A stretch of DNA of 64,000 nt from Pedobacter cryoconitis. Lineage in GTDB: Bacteria > Bacteroidota > Bacteroidia > Sphingobacteriales > Sphingobacteriaceae. The first letter of the stretch is position 1. The number at the start of each line of letters is the position of its first letter. The position numbers and the translations under genes are program-made. Location: positions 1,736,001 through 1,800,000 of the forward strand of contig NZ_CP014504.1 of NCBI RefSeq assembly GCF_001590605.1, in the 5' to 3' direction. This document shows, in pieces, positions 27,301 through 35,064 of this stretch. The notes below the pieces were generated by a model that saw only the letters and a program-made list of their open reading frames with translations, ran no database searches and was not told the DNA's origin.

Positions 27301-27564
27301 AGCTGCACCGTCATTGGTAGCTGTAGAAGTCATGTAAGTCATGTTCTCTACCCCATTGATCTGCTCTTCGAGCGGAATAACAATACTTTTTAACACCACA
27401 TCAGCATTCGCGCCACTATAATTGGCAGAAACGTTGACTGTGGGTGGTGCAATATCTGGATACTGCGCAATCGGCAGTGAAGTGAGGCCAAGTATCCCCA
27501 GAATAACAATAATCACAGAGATTACTGTAGAGAGTACTGGTCTTTGTATGAATATTTTAAACAT
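24364..27564 (-). CDS. RND multidrug efflux pump, HAE1 (AcrB/MexB) family
   Basis: A 1066-residue inner-membrane proton antiporter with 12 helices. The start FIQRPVLSTVISVIIVILGILG and the charged pair in GIVVDDAIVVVEAVH (proton relay) are canonical; the second half repeats the fold (LLAKNGILIVEFALDRRRNG). The C-terminal tail has a run of Asp and Glu (DDDEEEEEQE) that is unusually acidic. It exports hydrophobic or amphiphilic drugs from periplasm to outside together with the adaptor at 27571 and channel at 22929. The three genes lie 6 and 28 bases apart. Confidence 0.95.
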   Translation of the reverse strand: MFKIFIQRPVLSTVISVIIVILGILGLTSLPIAQYPDIAPPTVNVSANYSGANADVVLKSIVIPLEEQINGVENMTYMTSTATNDGAASIKIYFKVGTDPDLAAVNVQNRVSRATSLLPAEVTQAGVTVTKSQSSNLLIFALYSDDKTYDQTFLQNYAKINLVPQIQRVTGVGDATVFGSKDYSMRIWLKPDMMQQYSLIPSDISAALAEQNIEAAPGKFGENGNQAFQYVIKYKGRLTTPTEFENIIIKSAGNGQLLRLKDVAKVELGALSYTATIETNGKESVGVAISQTPGSNARDVINNSKKIIEEAAKTFPKGVKYTTLVDVNENLDASIDKVIHTLVEAFILVFIVVFIFLQDLRSTLVPAIAVPVAIIGTFFFLNLFGFTINLLTLFALVLAIGIVVDDAIVVVEAVHAKLDNGYKSAKKATIDAMSEISGAIISITLVMAAVFIPVTFITGSTGVFYKQFGITLAVAIILSAINALTLSPALCALLLKPHADDHKHQSFVQRFYTAFNVAFDNLTNKYKRSVQFLSVKKWIVLGSIAIAGAALFYMMKTTPSAFVPAEDQGTIFANISLPPSSSMERSTAIAKQVDSIAHTIPGVQNTLRIVGQNFTAGAGSAYSMVILKLKTWDDRKLSVDQVIGQLFAKTSGIREASIFFISPPTIQGFGQSGGFEFQLQDKGGHTTDEFFKVNNTFLAALSKRPEIQYATTPFNPGFPQYLMDVNLEKCKDAGVTVNTVLQTMQGYYGGLYASNFNKFGKQYRVMVQAAAEFRANPEGLNKIFVRNSAGNMAPITEFVKMTRVYGPESISRFNLFSSISITGAPNAGFSSGDAIKAIQEVAASTLPAGYGFDFSGLTREELASGSETVFIFVLCLIFVYFLLSAQYESYILPFAVLLSIPFGLAGAYLFSIIFKLNSNIYLQISLIMLIGLLAKNGILIVEFALDRRRNGMPIVQAAVEGAVARLRPILMTSFAFIFGLVPLMFSTGAGAVGNKSIGTGAVGGMLIGTILGVFVIPVLFIIFQSLQEKISGPARKSYDDDEEEEEQETKGIEGAEEHKLLEPPTA

Positions 27565-27570
27565 TTGCTC

Positions 27571-28734
27571 TTATTTTAAGTCTGCGTAGACAGTTTCCGG
27601 GTTTTCAGCATTCGCTTTGATCTGCGTGCCGTCTTTTAGGGTTGCTACTCCTTCTAATACAATTTGATCTCCTGCTTTTAAGCCGCTTTCGACCACGAAG
27701 AAATTACCTGCTGTATTTTCCATCACTGTTACTGCAACATTTTTGGTCTTGCCATCTTGTCCTACTACAACTACAAAGCGTTTATCCTGTAACTCGAAAG
27801 TTGCGCTTTGAGGAACCAGAATTGCATCTTTCACAGCATTGGGAATTCTTACTGTTGCACTGCTTCCGCTACGGATAATACCTTTGGGATTTGGAAAACG
27901 CGCTCTGATATTTGCTGAACCTGTAGCTGTATTGATTAATCCGTTGACTGTTTCTATGCGTCCTTCTTCTGTATAAGGTGATCCGTCAGAAAGTAATAAA
28001 GAAACTTTAGGTAGTTTGGCTAGTTTTTGTGCGAAAGAACCACTACCATCTTTAGTAAAGTCTAACAATAACTTTTCATTCAGCGCAAAATAAGCGTATA
28101 CGTTTCCTATACTCGACACTGTAGTTAAAGGATCAGCAGTGGTGCTGCTTACCAGACTTCCCAGACGAAATGGAATAGAACCGACTACCCCATTGACAGG
28201 ACTGGTTACTGTAGTGAAGCCTAAATTCGTTTTAGCGTTGACTAAACTAGCTTTCGCAGTCGCTACTGCTGCCTGCGCAGATTCATAAGTATATTGTGCT
28301 GATTCCAGCTCATATTTACTTACAATATCTTTTTCTACCAGCGGCTTTACTTTATTGATTGCCAACTTTGCAGCATTCAGTTGTGCCATTGCATTTGCGA
28401 TACTGGCATTAGCTGTTCTTACTTCCTGCTCGTATTGTGGTGCGCTGATTTTGAATAATGGCTGACCAATCTTTACAACAGCACCTTCATCTACAAATAT
28501 TTTGTCGATATATCCGTCCACTCTTGGCCTGATTTCGATATTCTGCTGTCCTTGTATACTTGCAGGATAATCTGTATTTAATGTGGCAGATCTGGGTTCC
28601 AGTTTCAGGACTTTGTATTCCTTAACCTGCCCAGCTGCGGCTGCGGCCTGTGCGGCCTTGTTTTTATCGTTGCCACATGAGGCTAGGGTTAATCCTGTAA
28701 GGAACAGGAGCCCAATCTGTATTGATGTTTTCAT
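27571..28734 (-). CDS. RND efflux periplasmic adaptor (AcrA/MexA family)
   Basis: A 387-residue lipoprotein (lipobox LTLASC) of the membrane fusion family. It has the biotinyl-lipoyl half motif IEIRPRVDGYIDKIFVDEGA, a helical hairpin rich in Ala, the second half motif FTTVTSPVNGVVGSIPFRLG, and a beta-barrel domain with ILVPQSATFELQDKRFV. It bridges the pump at 24364 and the outer-membrane channel. It is separated by 53 bases from the TetR gene upstream and belongs to the same transcription unit. Confidence 0.92.
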   Translation of the reverse strand: MKTSIQIGLLFLTGLTLASCGNDKNKAAQAAAAAGQVKEYKVLKLEPRSATLNTDYPASIQGQQNIEIRPRVDGYIDKIFVDEGAVVKIGQPLFKISAPQYEQEVRTANASIANAMAQLNAAKLAINKVKPLVEKDIVSKYELESAQYTYESAQAAVATAKASLVNAKTNLGFTTVTSPVNGVVGSIPFRLGSLVSSTTADPLTTVSSIGNVYAYFALNEKLLLDFTKDGSGSFAQKLAKLPKVSLLLSDGSPYTEEGRIETVNGLINTATGSANIRARFPNPKGIIRSGSSATVRIPNAVKDAILVPQSATFELQDKRFVVVVGQDGKTKNVAVTVMENTAGNFFVVESGLKAGDQIVLEGVATLKDGTQIKANAENPETVYADLK

Positions 28735-28787
28735 ATTTACTTTTTCTTGCTGATTGGTTTCTATGGTGAATTAATATTGAATACGAT

Positions 28788-29381
28788 TTATTTTGTGGGA
28801 TAGATCATCTCAAAAATGAGCTGCTTTCTTTGGTTCATTAGTTTATGATATTCCAAATCACTTATTTTCAGGAAACTTTTATTCAGATTAGCTGATAGCA
28901 AAGGATAAGCCATTAAAGCAAACAAGTTCATTATATAATGACGGGGATCCATGGTCTGAATATTTCCTTTGTCCATTTCCTCTTTGATCTCTGCCAGAAA
29001 CGGTTTAGTATGTGTATCGTGAACCCCGTCTGCGTGCGCTTGATTATACCGGTTAGTTTCAGTAATCAGAAACAATTCCCGGTAAGGATAAGCCATGGTC
29101 TGATCCATGAAAACATTGATCAGTTTCTTTAATTTTTCTTTAAAGGTCAGCTTTCCTGTAAACGCATCTGACATCATTTGACGCAGTTCATTCATGGCCT
29201 CTTCTGTAACCTGCTCAAATAATAGTTTTCTGGACCTGAAATAATAGTGGACAAGGGTTCTGTTTACGCCTGCTGCGTCAGCAATATCTTGTGTTGTGGC
29301 ATGCAGTTTCCCGTCTGCAAAAAATATCTTCTTGGCGGTGTCTTTAATAAGTTGCTCTGTTCCTTTATCTTTTACTGACAT
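28788..29381 (-). CDS. TetR family repressor of the efflux operon
   Basis: A 197-residue TetR regulator. The HTH is AAGVNRTLVHYYFRSRKLLF at about residues 31-50, preceded by IKDTAKKIFFADGKLHATTQ. The C-terminal ligand domain is divergent, as usual. It is the first gene of the tetR-MFP-RND-OMF unit, so the repressor is probably autoregulated with the pump. A 22-bp inverted repeat at 29404-29425 lies between the -7 element and the start codon and is the likely operator. Confidence 0.88.
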   Translation of the reverse strand: MSVKDKGTEQLIKDTAKKIFFADGKLHATTQDIADAAGVNRTLVHYYFRSRKLLFEQVTEEAMNELRQMMSDAFTGKLTFKEKLKKLINVFMDQTMAYPYRELFLITETNRYNQAHADGVHDTHTKPFLAEIKEEMDKGNIQTMDPRHYIMNLFALMAYPLLSANLNKSFLKISDLEYHKLMNQRKQLIFEMIYPTK

Positions 29382-29403
29382 CGTTACTTCTTTTTAATAT
29401 TAA

Positions 29404-29431
29404 TGTTTGACATTTTTGTTAAACAAAGATA
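29404..29431 (-). promoter_or_regulatory. Promoter -7 element and candidate TetR operator
   Basis: On the minus strand TATCTTTG (29424-29431) fits TAnnTTTG. Directly after it, TGTTTGAC at 29404-29411 and GTTAAACA at 29418-29425 form an 8-6-8 inverted repeat with one mismatch, covering the expected transcription start of the tetR operon. Confidence 0.5.
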
Positions 29432-29819
29432 TTAGCGAATACCCAGCTTTTTATCACATGAATGCAATCAAAGCTGAGTTTTAAATACAGTTATTATTTT
29501 GTTAACAATCGACTATAAGGCCAAAATAGTCAAATAAGGAATGCTGGATAGCAGAAATTGACCAACAGCTGAAACATACCGACGAACAACTGGTTCTACA
29601 GGATAGAATGAATTATGAGTTTTGTTTAGTTTTTAGTCATTTACTGACCTGACTTTGGTCAATTAGTCCAAATTCTGCTACAATTTGCTTCAAACTGTAG
29701 TGTCCGCTTGTTATTCTTTTTTGGAAGGACCAGGTTAAATTATGCGGAAAGGTGAGCTTGCACAGCTGGCGTTTAAAGATAAAACGACATTAATCGATAC
29801 TGACTATCGCTAAACAGGC

Positions 29820-29858
29820 AGATGATCCTTAATTTATCGGGCTAAGGATCATCTTTTT
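29820..29858 (+). terminator. Strong terminator
   Basis: AGATGATCCTTA (29820-29831) and TAAGGATCATCT (29843-29854) form a perfect 12-bp stem with an 11-base loop, followed by TTTTG. It lies just after a 23-codon frame and may serve the lost gene on the plus strand. Confidence 0.75.
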
Positions 29859-29862
29859 GTCT

Positions 29863-30540
29863 TTATTTTTTTAATAAATAGGGTATTAATAATTTATTCC
29901 AGATTGCATATCCGGTTGCGTTCATATGCAACATATCTTCTTTAAATAATTTAGGTTGCATCTTTCCTTTTTGATCAAACATTGGTTTATAGATATTAAG
30001 AAATACGGTGTTTTTCTCTCCTTTTAAAAACTGTTGTACCAATTGATTGGCTTTGATGCCTTTTGCTAAGTACTGAACTCTGGATGGGCTTGCTTTGATA
30101 GCGATATAAACAATGGGAACAACTGGTAATTTCGCTCTTATATTGGTATAAAGCTTTTTAAACGAAGCAAATACTTCATCTCCGGAAGTGGCATTAATTA
30201 AATCATTTTCACCTACATAGATGATTAATTGTTTAGGGTGATATGGAAAAACAATATCTTCAAGGTAACGATCTACGTCAGCAGTAACTGCACCGCCAAT
30301 ACCTCTGTTCAATACGGTATAATCTTTAAATGTTTTAGTAAAGTCAACCCATAACCGGATCGAAGAGCTTCCAATAAATAGTATTGGATTCTTAGGGGGG
30401 GCATAAATCCTATCATATTGTTTGATGGCTTGTATATCATCCCAGAACGCAGGCTTTGCTTGTGAAAAGGAATTGAAATTAAATAAGGTCAGGAATGCAG
30501 CGCTTAACGCGATAGCTTTAAAAATTTTCAACATTCCCAA
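29863..30540 (-). CDS. Secreted SGNH/GDSL hydrolase
   Basis: A 225-residue exported esterase-type enzyme. A signal peptide ends near NSFSQ (start at 30540 or, equally plausible, 30534). Block I is ILFIGSSSIRLW with the nucleophile Ser in GSSS; block II Gly is in NRGIGGAV; block III Asn is in IYVGENDL; block V is DMLHMNATGYAIW with the Asp and His of the triad. Such enzymes remove acyl groups from sugars or lipids. It stands alone, tail to tail with the terminator at 29820. Confidence 0.85.
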   Translation of the reverse strand: MGMLKIFKAIALSAAFLTLFNFNSFSQAKPAFWDDIQAIKQYDRIYAPPKNPILFIGSSSIRLWVDFTKTFKDYTVLNRGIGGAVTADVDRYLEDIVFPYHPKQLIIYVGENDLINATSGDEVFASFKKLYTNIRAKLPVVPIVYIAIKASPSRVQYLAKGIKANQLVQQFLKGEKNTVFLNIYKPMFDQKGKMQPKLFKEDMLHMNATGYAIWNKLLIPYLLKK

Positions 30541-30560
30541 AAATATCTATAATAAAAGGA

Positions 30561-31451
30561 TCAAGCAAGCATTTCCAGTAAATAAGGTAATGCAGGGTTA
30601 TCGTTGATTTTCTTCCATACTGCATACAATTCAGTTTGCTGTGGAATATTTTTTAACTCAATAAATTTAACACCAGGATTTTCTGAAGTAGCCAGTGAAG
30701 TAGGAATAATGGAAAGTCCCATCCCATTTTCTACGAGTTTGAAGATTGTAGGCGCATGGATAGAGCGGTGCGACAACTTGGGTGTAAAGCCCTGATCGGC
30801 ACATAAATTAATGATTTGCTGGTAATAGAGCTGACTCTGGTCATTGGGGAAAAGGATAAAATATTCATCTTTTAACTCCCCTATGTGATTGAAAGCTGCC
30901 GCAGACATGGGGTGAGCTGCCGGCAGAACCAGCGTAAAAGTTTCTTTATACACACTTTTAATCATCATCTCCTGTCCCACTTGATTAGAACGCATAAATC
31001 CAAGATCAATATCGCCCTTCTCCAGTGCTAACAATTGCTCTTTATTGGTTAATTCTTCTAAATGGAACTCAATATTCGGACAATCACGGTTAAATTGTTT
31101 AAGCAAAACAGGCAAAATAGACTGCATGGCCGAAGCTACAAAGCTAATTCCAAGCTGTCCGGTATTCCCTTTTTGAAGGAGCTGTACATTATTAATTGCT
31201 ATTTGCATTTTTTGAATCACTTGAACAGCATCTTTATAGAAGAGCTTTCCAGCCTCATTTAAAACCACTCGTTTATTATTTCTGTCGAATAAAGAATGCC
31301 CAAGGTATTGTTCCAATTGTTTAATCTGCTGGCTCAAAGCTGATTGTGATATAAATAGCTTTTCTGCTGCTTTCCGGTAATGCAGTTCTTCGGCCAGTAG
31401 CTTAAAATAATTTAAATGTCTTAGTTCTATTTGATTAGTAATGCTTATCAT
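30561..31451 (-). CDS. LysR family regulator, probable controller of lysine-degradation operon
   Basis: A 296-residue LysR protein with N-terminal HTH (ELRHLNYFKLLAEELHYRKA, then ISQSALSQQIKQLEQYLGHS) and a periplasmic-binding-like effector domain. It is divergent from the operon starting at 31527 with 75 bases between, the classical position of a LysR regulator and its target. The palindrome at 31458-31476 is a candidate binding site. The effector may be lysine or a six-carbon intermediate such as 2-aminoadipate, which is inferred from the operon only. Confidence 0.85.
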   Translation of the reverse strand: MISITNQIELRHLNYFKLLAEELHYRKAAEKLFISQSALSQQIKQLEQYLGHSLFDRNNKRVVLNEAGKLFYKDAVQVIQKMQIAINNVQLLQKGNTGQLGISFVASAMQSILPVLLKQFNRDCPNIEFHLEELTNKEQLLALEKGDIDLGFMRSNQVGQEMMIKSVYKETFTLVLPAAHPMSAAAFNHIGELKDEYFILFPNDQSQLYYQQIINLCADQGFTPKLSHRSIHAPTIFKLVENGMGLSIIPTSLATSENPGVKFIELKNIPQQTELYAVWKKINDNPALPYLLEMLA

Positions 31452-31457
31452 AGTTTA

Positions 31458-31476
31458 AGTAATCAGAATTATTACT
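31458..31476. promoter_or_regulatory. Candidate LysR-type operator
   Basis: AGTAAT, a 7-base centre CAGAATT, ATTACT form a 6-7-6 perfect palindrome in the 75-base divergent region between the LysR gene and the lysine-degradation operon. Confidence 0.45.
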
Positions 31477-31526
31477 AATGGTAAAACTAATGATATTTGA
31501 GATTGTAAACCAAAATAAACTTAACA

Positions 31527-32588
31527 ATGATCAATAAAATTTTAAGCCTGGGCCTTGGCAAGGTAGGTACGCTGGTAGCAACATTGCTGAGTGACCAGTT
31601 CGAAGTTACTGGAATGGACAAACAAGCTCCGCACTATGATTATGAGCTTCCATTTAGTATCACCACGGGTGATGTAGCTGATTTGGTTTTAATGGAAAAG
31701 ATGATAGGTCAGTTTGATGCGGTGGTTTCTGCCCTGCCGTTTTTCTTAAACAGTCCGATTGCAAGAATCGCACACAAATTAGGAAAACATTATTTTGATT
31801 TAACGGAGGACGTTCCTACAACCAATGAAATCAGAAAACTGAGTGAAACGGCTACGGCTGTAATGGCTCCGCAATGTGGTTTGGCACCAGGTTTAATCGG
31901 TATTATTGGTGCGCATTTGGGAAATGATTTTGAAAAACTAAGGTCAATTGATATGCGGGTTGGTGCTTTACCTAAGTATCCGAACGGTGCAATGGGCTAT
32001 GCATTTAATTGGTCTGCAGCAGGTGTAGTTAATGAGTATATTAATGATGCTGAAGCTATTCATCATGGTCAGCGGAAATTGGTACCTTCTTTACAGGGCA
32101 AAGAAACTATCCAGATCAATGGCGCACAATATGAAGCTTTTTATACATCGGGTGGTTTAGGAACTATGTGTGAGACTTATGCAGGTAAACTGGACAGACT
32201 GGATTATAAGACCATTCGTTATCCAGGTCATTGTGATCTGATGAACTTCCTGATTAATGAATTACAGATGAAGGAAGATAAGCAACAATTGGAAGATATC
32301 CTTAAAAATGCCAAACCTCCTGTTGATGAAGATGTTGTTATTATCTATGCAGCTGCCGAAGGATGGAAAAATAATGAATTGAAACGTAACGAATTCTGTA
32401 AATCTTATGGCCCTATCGAACTGAATGGCAATTCATGGAGAGCAATTTCATGGACTACAGCAGCAAGTATTGTAGCTGTTGTAGAAATGGTTGCTAATGG
32501 ATCATTGCCTTCCAAAGGCTTTATCAAACAGGAGGAAATCTCGTTTGAAGCGCTTTTAAATACAAAATGCGGAAGTCTCTTTAAATAA
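31527..32588 (+). CDS. Saccharopine dehydrogenase family protein
   Basis: A 353-residue NAD(P)-binding enzyme. The Rossmann start reads ILSLGLGKVGTLVATLLSD; VVSALPFFLNSPIARIAHKLGKHYFDLTED and APQCGLAPGLIGIIG are hallmarks of saccharopine reductases. Together with the downstream genes it most likely splits saccharopine to glutamate and 2-aminoadipate semialdehyde (glutamate-forming direction). It is shorter than the roughly 450-residue fungal Lys9. It is the first gene of a run 31527-38010 with gaps of 6, 28 and 6 bases. No lysine-ketoglutarate reductase is in the window. Confidence 0.8.
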   Translation: MINKILSLGLGKVGTLVATLLSDQFEVTGMDKQAPHYDYELPFSITTGDVADLVLMEKMIGQFDAVVSALPFFLNSPIARIAHKLGKHYFDLTEDVPTTNEIRKLSETATAVMAPQCGLAPGLIGIIGAHLGNDFEKLRSIDMRVGALPKYPNGAMGYAFNWSAAGVVNEYINDAEAIHHGQRKLVPSLQGKETIQINGAQYEAFYTSGGLGTMCETYAGKLDRLDYKTIRYPGHCDLMNFLINELQMKEDKQQLEDILKNAKPPVDEDVVIIYAAAEGWKNNELKRNEFCKSYGPIELNGNSWRAISWTTAASIVAVVEMVANGSLPSKGFIKQEEISFEALLNTKCGSLFK

Positions 32589-32594
32589 GTAAAT

Positions 32595-33500
32595 ATGAAT
32601 TTTAACACGAATAGTCCACTGGATATTTTTCTGACTGAACTTTTTAACCGCTACCGCGAAGCTGTGCCAGAAGTTAATCAAATTACAGCTGCTTTATTGA
32701 AAAACGGTGTGATTGGTTCTCAGGATGAAATTGTAAATGACCATATCGCTTTCAGAACGCTTGGGGTCCCGAATCTTGGCATTAAATCATTTGAGAAGAT
32801 CTTTCTGTTTCACGGTTATCAAAAGAGAGATCATTATTATTTTGAAGAGAAAAAGCTGGATGCGTATTGGTACGCCCCTCCTGCTCCGGAATATCCGCGT
32901 ATCTTTTTAAGTGAGCTCAAAGTAGGGATGCTGAGTCAGAATGCGCAGAAGATTATCAAAAAATATACAGGTGATATCAAATCAGATCCGGTCGATGCAC
33001 TGGACTTGAATGATGGGGATGCTATTGCCGCATTTCTGCACCATCCTTTATGGAAACTACCCGATTTAAAAGATTATACAGCACTACTGGAAGAAAGTGA
33101 ATATGCTGCCTGGGTAATTTACAACCGGTATTACCTGAATCATTATACAATCAGTGTCCATGCGCTGCCTGAAGATTACCGTTTTCTCCCTGATTTTAAT
33201 AAATTTGTGGAAGGTCTGGGCATTAAACTAAATGATGCCGGAGGAAAAATTAAAACCAGCGCTGATGGTTTATTAAGTCAGAGCAGTACCGTGGCTGGTT
33301 TGCATGAAGTTGAGTTTGCTGATGGCGCAAAAACACAAATTGCAGGGAGTTATGTAGAGTTTGCAGAACGTTCAGTTTTGCCGGCTTATAGTCACCTTAA
33401 ACCTGAAGAAATTCAGTCGATACATAGAAGAGAAGGTTTTGAGACCAGCAATGCTGATAAAATCTTCGAAAGTACTTATACCGGACAAGTAAAGTCCTGA
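32595..33500 (+). CDS. hglS: 2-oxoadipate dioxygenase/decarboxylase (DUF1338, HglS family)
   Basis: A 301-residue protein of the DUF1338 family, whose member HglS from Pseudomonas turns 2-oxoadipate, with oxygen, into D-2-hydroxyglutarate and CO2 using one iron. Candidate metal ligands by position are His50 in VNDHIAFRTLG, a His at 183 or 189 in NHYTISVHALP, and Glu255 in GSYVEFAER. Pathway context supports the call: an aminoadipate semialdehyde dehydrogenase and a D-2-hydroxyglutarate dehydrogenase-like enzyme follow directly. It is shorter than the Pseudomonas protein. Confidence 0.78.
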   Translation: MNFNTNSPLDIFLTELFNRYREAVPEVNQITAALLKNGVIGSQDEIVNDHIAFRTLGVPNLGIKSFEKIFLFHGYQKRDHYYFEEKKLDAYWYAPPAPEYPRIFLSELKVGMLSQNAQKIIKKYTGDIKSDPVDALDLNDGDAIAAFLHHPLWKLPDLKDYTALLEESEYAAWVIYNRYYLNHYTISVHALPEDYRFLPDFNKFVEGLGIKLNDAGGKIKTSADGLLSQSSTVAGLHEVEFADGAKTQIAGSYVEFAERSVLPAYSHLKPEEIQSIHRREGFETSNADKIFESTYTGQVKS

Positions 33501-33528
33501 AATTATTAAAAGATATATTATTAAAGAT

Positions 33529-35058
33529 ATGGATATCAAAAAAGTATTAAATCAATTAGGAATTACTGAAAATAATAGTGGTACTTCTACCGGACAGCAA
33601 TGGATGGAATCGGATGCTAAAGTGATTACTTCTTCATCTCCCGTAGATGGTAAAGAAATTGCCAAAGTAAGTACAACCAGCGCTGAAGATTATGAAAAAG
33701 TAATCAGCACGAGTGCCGGGGCATTTTTGTTCTGGCGTAATGTACCTGCACCAAAAAGAGGCGAAATAGTAAGACAACTAGGTGAAGCACTCCGGTTGAA
33801 TAAAGAGAATCTGGGTATCCTGGTTTCTTATGAAATGGGGAAAAGTTTACAGGAAGGGCTTGGTGAGGTTCAGGAGATGATTGATATCTGCGATTTTGCA
33901 GTTGGATTATCCAGACAGCTGTATGGTTTGACTATGCATTCAGAAAGACCAGACCACAGAATGTATGAGCAATGGCATCCAATGGGTATTGTCGGCGTAA
34001 TTTCTGCCTTCAATTTTCCGGTAGCTGTCTGGAGCTGGAACACTGCATTAGCACTGGTTTGCGGAAATGTTTGTGTTTGGAAACCTTCTTCTAAAACCCC
34101 ACTTTGTGCAGTTGCCTGTCAGCACATTATTGCTTCAGTTTTAAAAGCGAATGATATGCCAGAAGGAATCAGCGCATTGATTACAGGAAATCCTGTTGGA
34201 GATCTGATCAACAATGATCCAAGAATTCCATTGGTTTCCTTTACCGGGTCAACAAGGGTTGGCCGTTTGGTTTCATCAGCTGTAGCAGGTCGTTTCGGAA
34301 GAACAATCCTTGAACTTGGCGGTAACAATGCTATTATTGTTTCTAAAGACGCAGATTTGGATATTGCTATCATTGGCGCTGCATTCGGTGCGGTAGGAAC
34401 TGCAGGACAGCGCTGTACTTCGACCAGACGTTTAATTATTCAGGAAGATATCTATGAAGATTTTAAAAACAAACTGGTTAAGGCTTATGGACAGCTTCGT
34501 ATTGGTGACCCTTTAGATCAGCATAATCATGTTGGGCCGCTAATTGACAAGGCTGCTGTAGCAGTTTATTTAGAGGCCATTGAAAAAGGCAAGGCTCAGG
34601 GAGCTAACTTTATTGTTGAAGGTGGTGTTCTTGAAGGTGGGGCTTATGGTTCTGGTTGTTATGTAAAACCTTGTATTGCTGAAGTGAAAAATCATTATCA
34701 AATTGTACAGGAGGAAACTTTTGCACCTATATTATATGTAATGAGTTATAAAACTCTGGAAGAAGCAATAGCACTTCAAAATGGTGTTCCCCAGGGTCTT
34801 TCTTCTGCAATTATGACTTTAAACCTTAGAGAGGCTGAACTTTTCTTATCTACAAATGGTTCTGACTGTGGTATCGCCAATGTGAACATCGGTACTTCTG
34901 GTGCTGAGATCGGCGGAGCTTTCGGTGGAGAAAAAGAAACTGGCGGTGGAAGAGAAAGTGGGTCTGATGCCTGGAAAGGATATATGCGAAGACAAACCAA
35001 TACGATCAATTACGCTAATAAATTACCACTGGCACAGGGAATTAAATTCGATCTTTAG
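33529..35058 (+). CDS. amaB: 2-aminoadipate semialdehyde dehydrogenase (ALDH7 family)
   Basis: A 509-residue aldehyde dehydrogenase. The catalytic Glu262 is in TILELGGNNAII and Cys296 in GTAGQRCTSTRRL; the cofactor loop is GNVCVWKPSSKTPLC and FTGSTRVGR. The sequence and length fit the ALDH7 (antiquitin/AmaB) group that oxidises 2-aminoadipate 6-semialdehyde to 2-aminoadipate with NAD. It lies between hglS and the FAD/Fe-S gene. The transaminase needed to make 2-oxoadipate from its product is not in this operon. Confidence 0.85.
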   Translation: MDIKKVLNQLGITENNSGTSTGQQWMESDAKVITSSSPVDGKEIAKVSTTSAEDYEKVISTSAGAFLFWRNVPAPKRGEIVRQLGEALRLNKENLGILVSYEMGKSLQEGLGEVQEMIDICDFAVGLSRQLYGLTMHSERPDHRMYEQWHPMGIVGVISAFNFPVAVWSWNTALALVCGNVCVWKPSSKTPLCAVACQHIIASVLKANDMPEGISALITGNPVGDLINNDPRIPLVSFTGSTRVGRLVSSAVAGRFGRTILELGGNNAIIVSKDADLDIAIIGAAFGAVGTAGQRCTSTRRLIIQEDIYEDFKNKLVKAYGQLRIGDPLDQHNHVGPLIDKAAVAVYLEAIEKGKAQGANFIVEGGVLEGGAYGSGCYVKPCIAEVKNHYQIVQEETFAPILYVMSYKTLEEAIALQNGVPQGLSSAIMTLNLREAELFLSTNGSDCGIANVNIGTSGAEIGGAFGGEKETGGGRESGSDAWKGYMRRQTNTINYANKLPLAQGIKFDL

Positions 35059-35064
35059 ATTGAT

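Larger units (their letters stand above)
29382..29862. other. Intergenic region with probable gene relics
   Basis: 481 bases. Beyond the tetR operator there is an open frame without start at 29530-29652 (plus) reading like a protein fragment (CWIAEIDQQLKHTDEQLVLQ), and a 23-codon frame from ATG 29742 to 29813 that ends just before a strong terminator. TAGCAGAAATTGACCAA (29548-29564) recurs inverted near 29655-29679 with an 8-base insertion. This looks like decayed coding sequence rather than a gene. Confidence 0.4.

Noticed and set aside
31452..31526. Lysine riboswitch before the lysine-degradation operon
   Set aside because: Only 75 bases are available, too short for the known lysine riboswitch, and no matching stems are seen.
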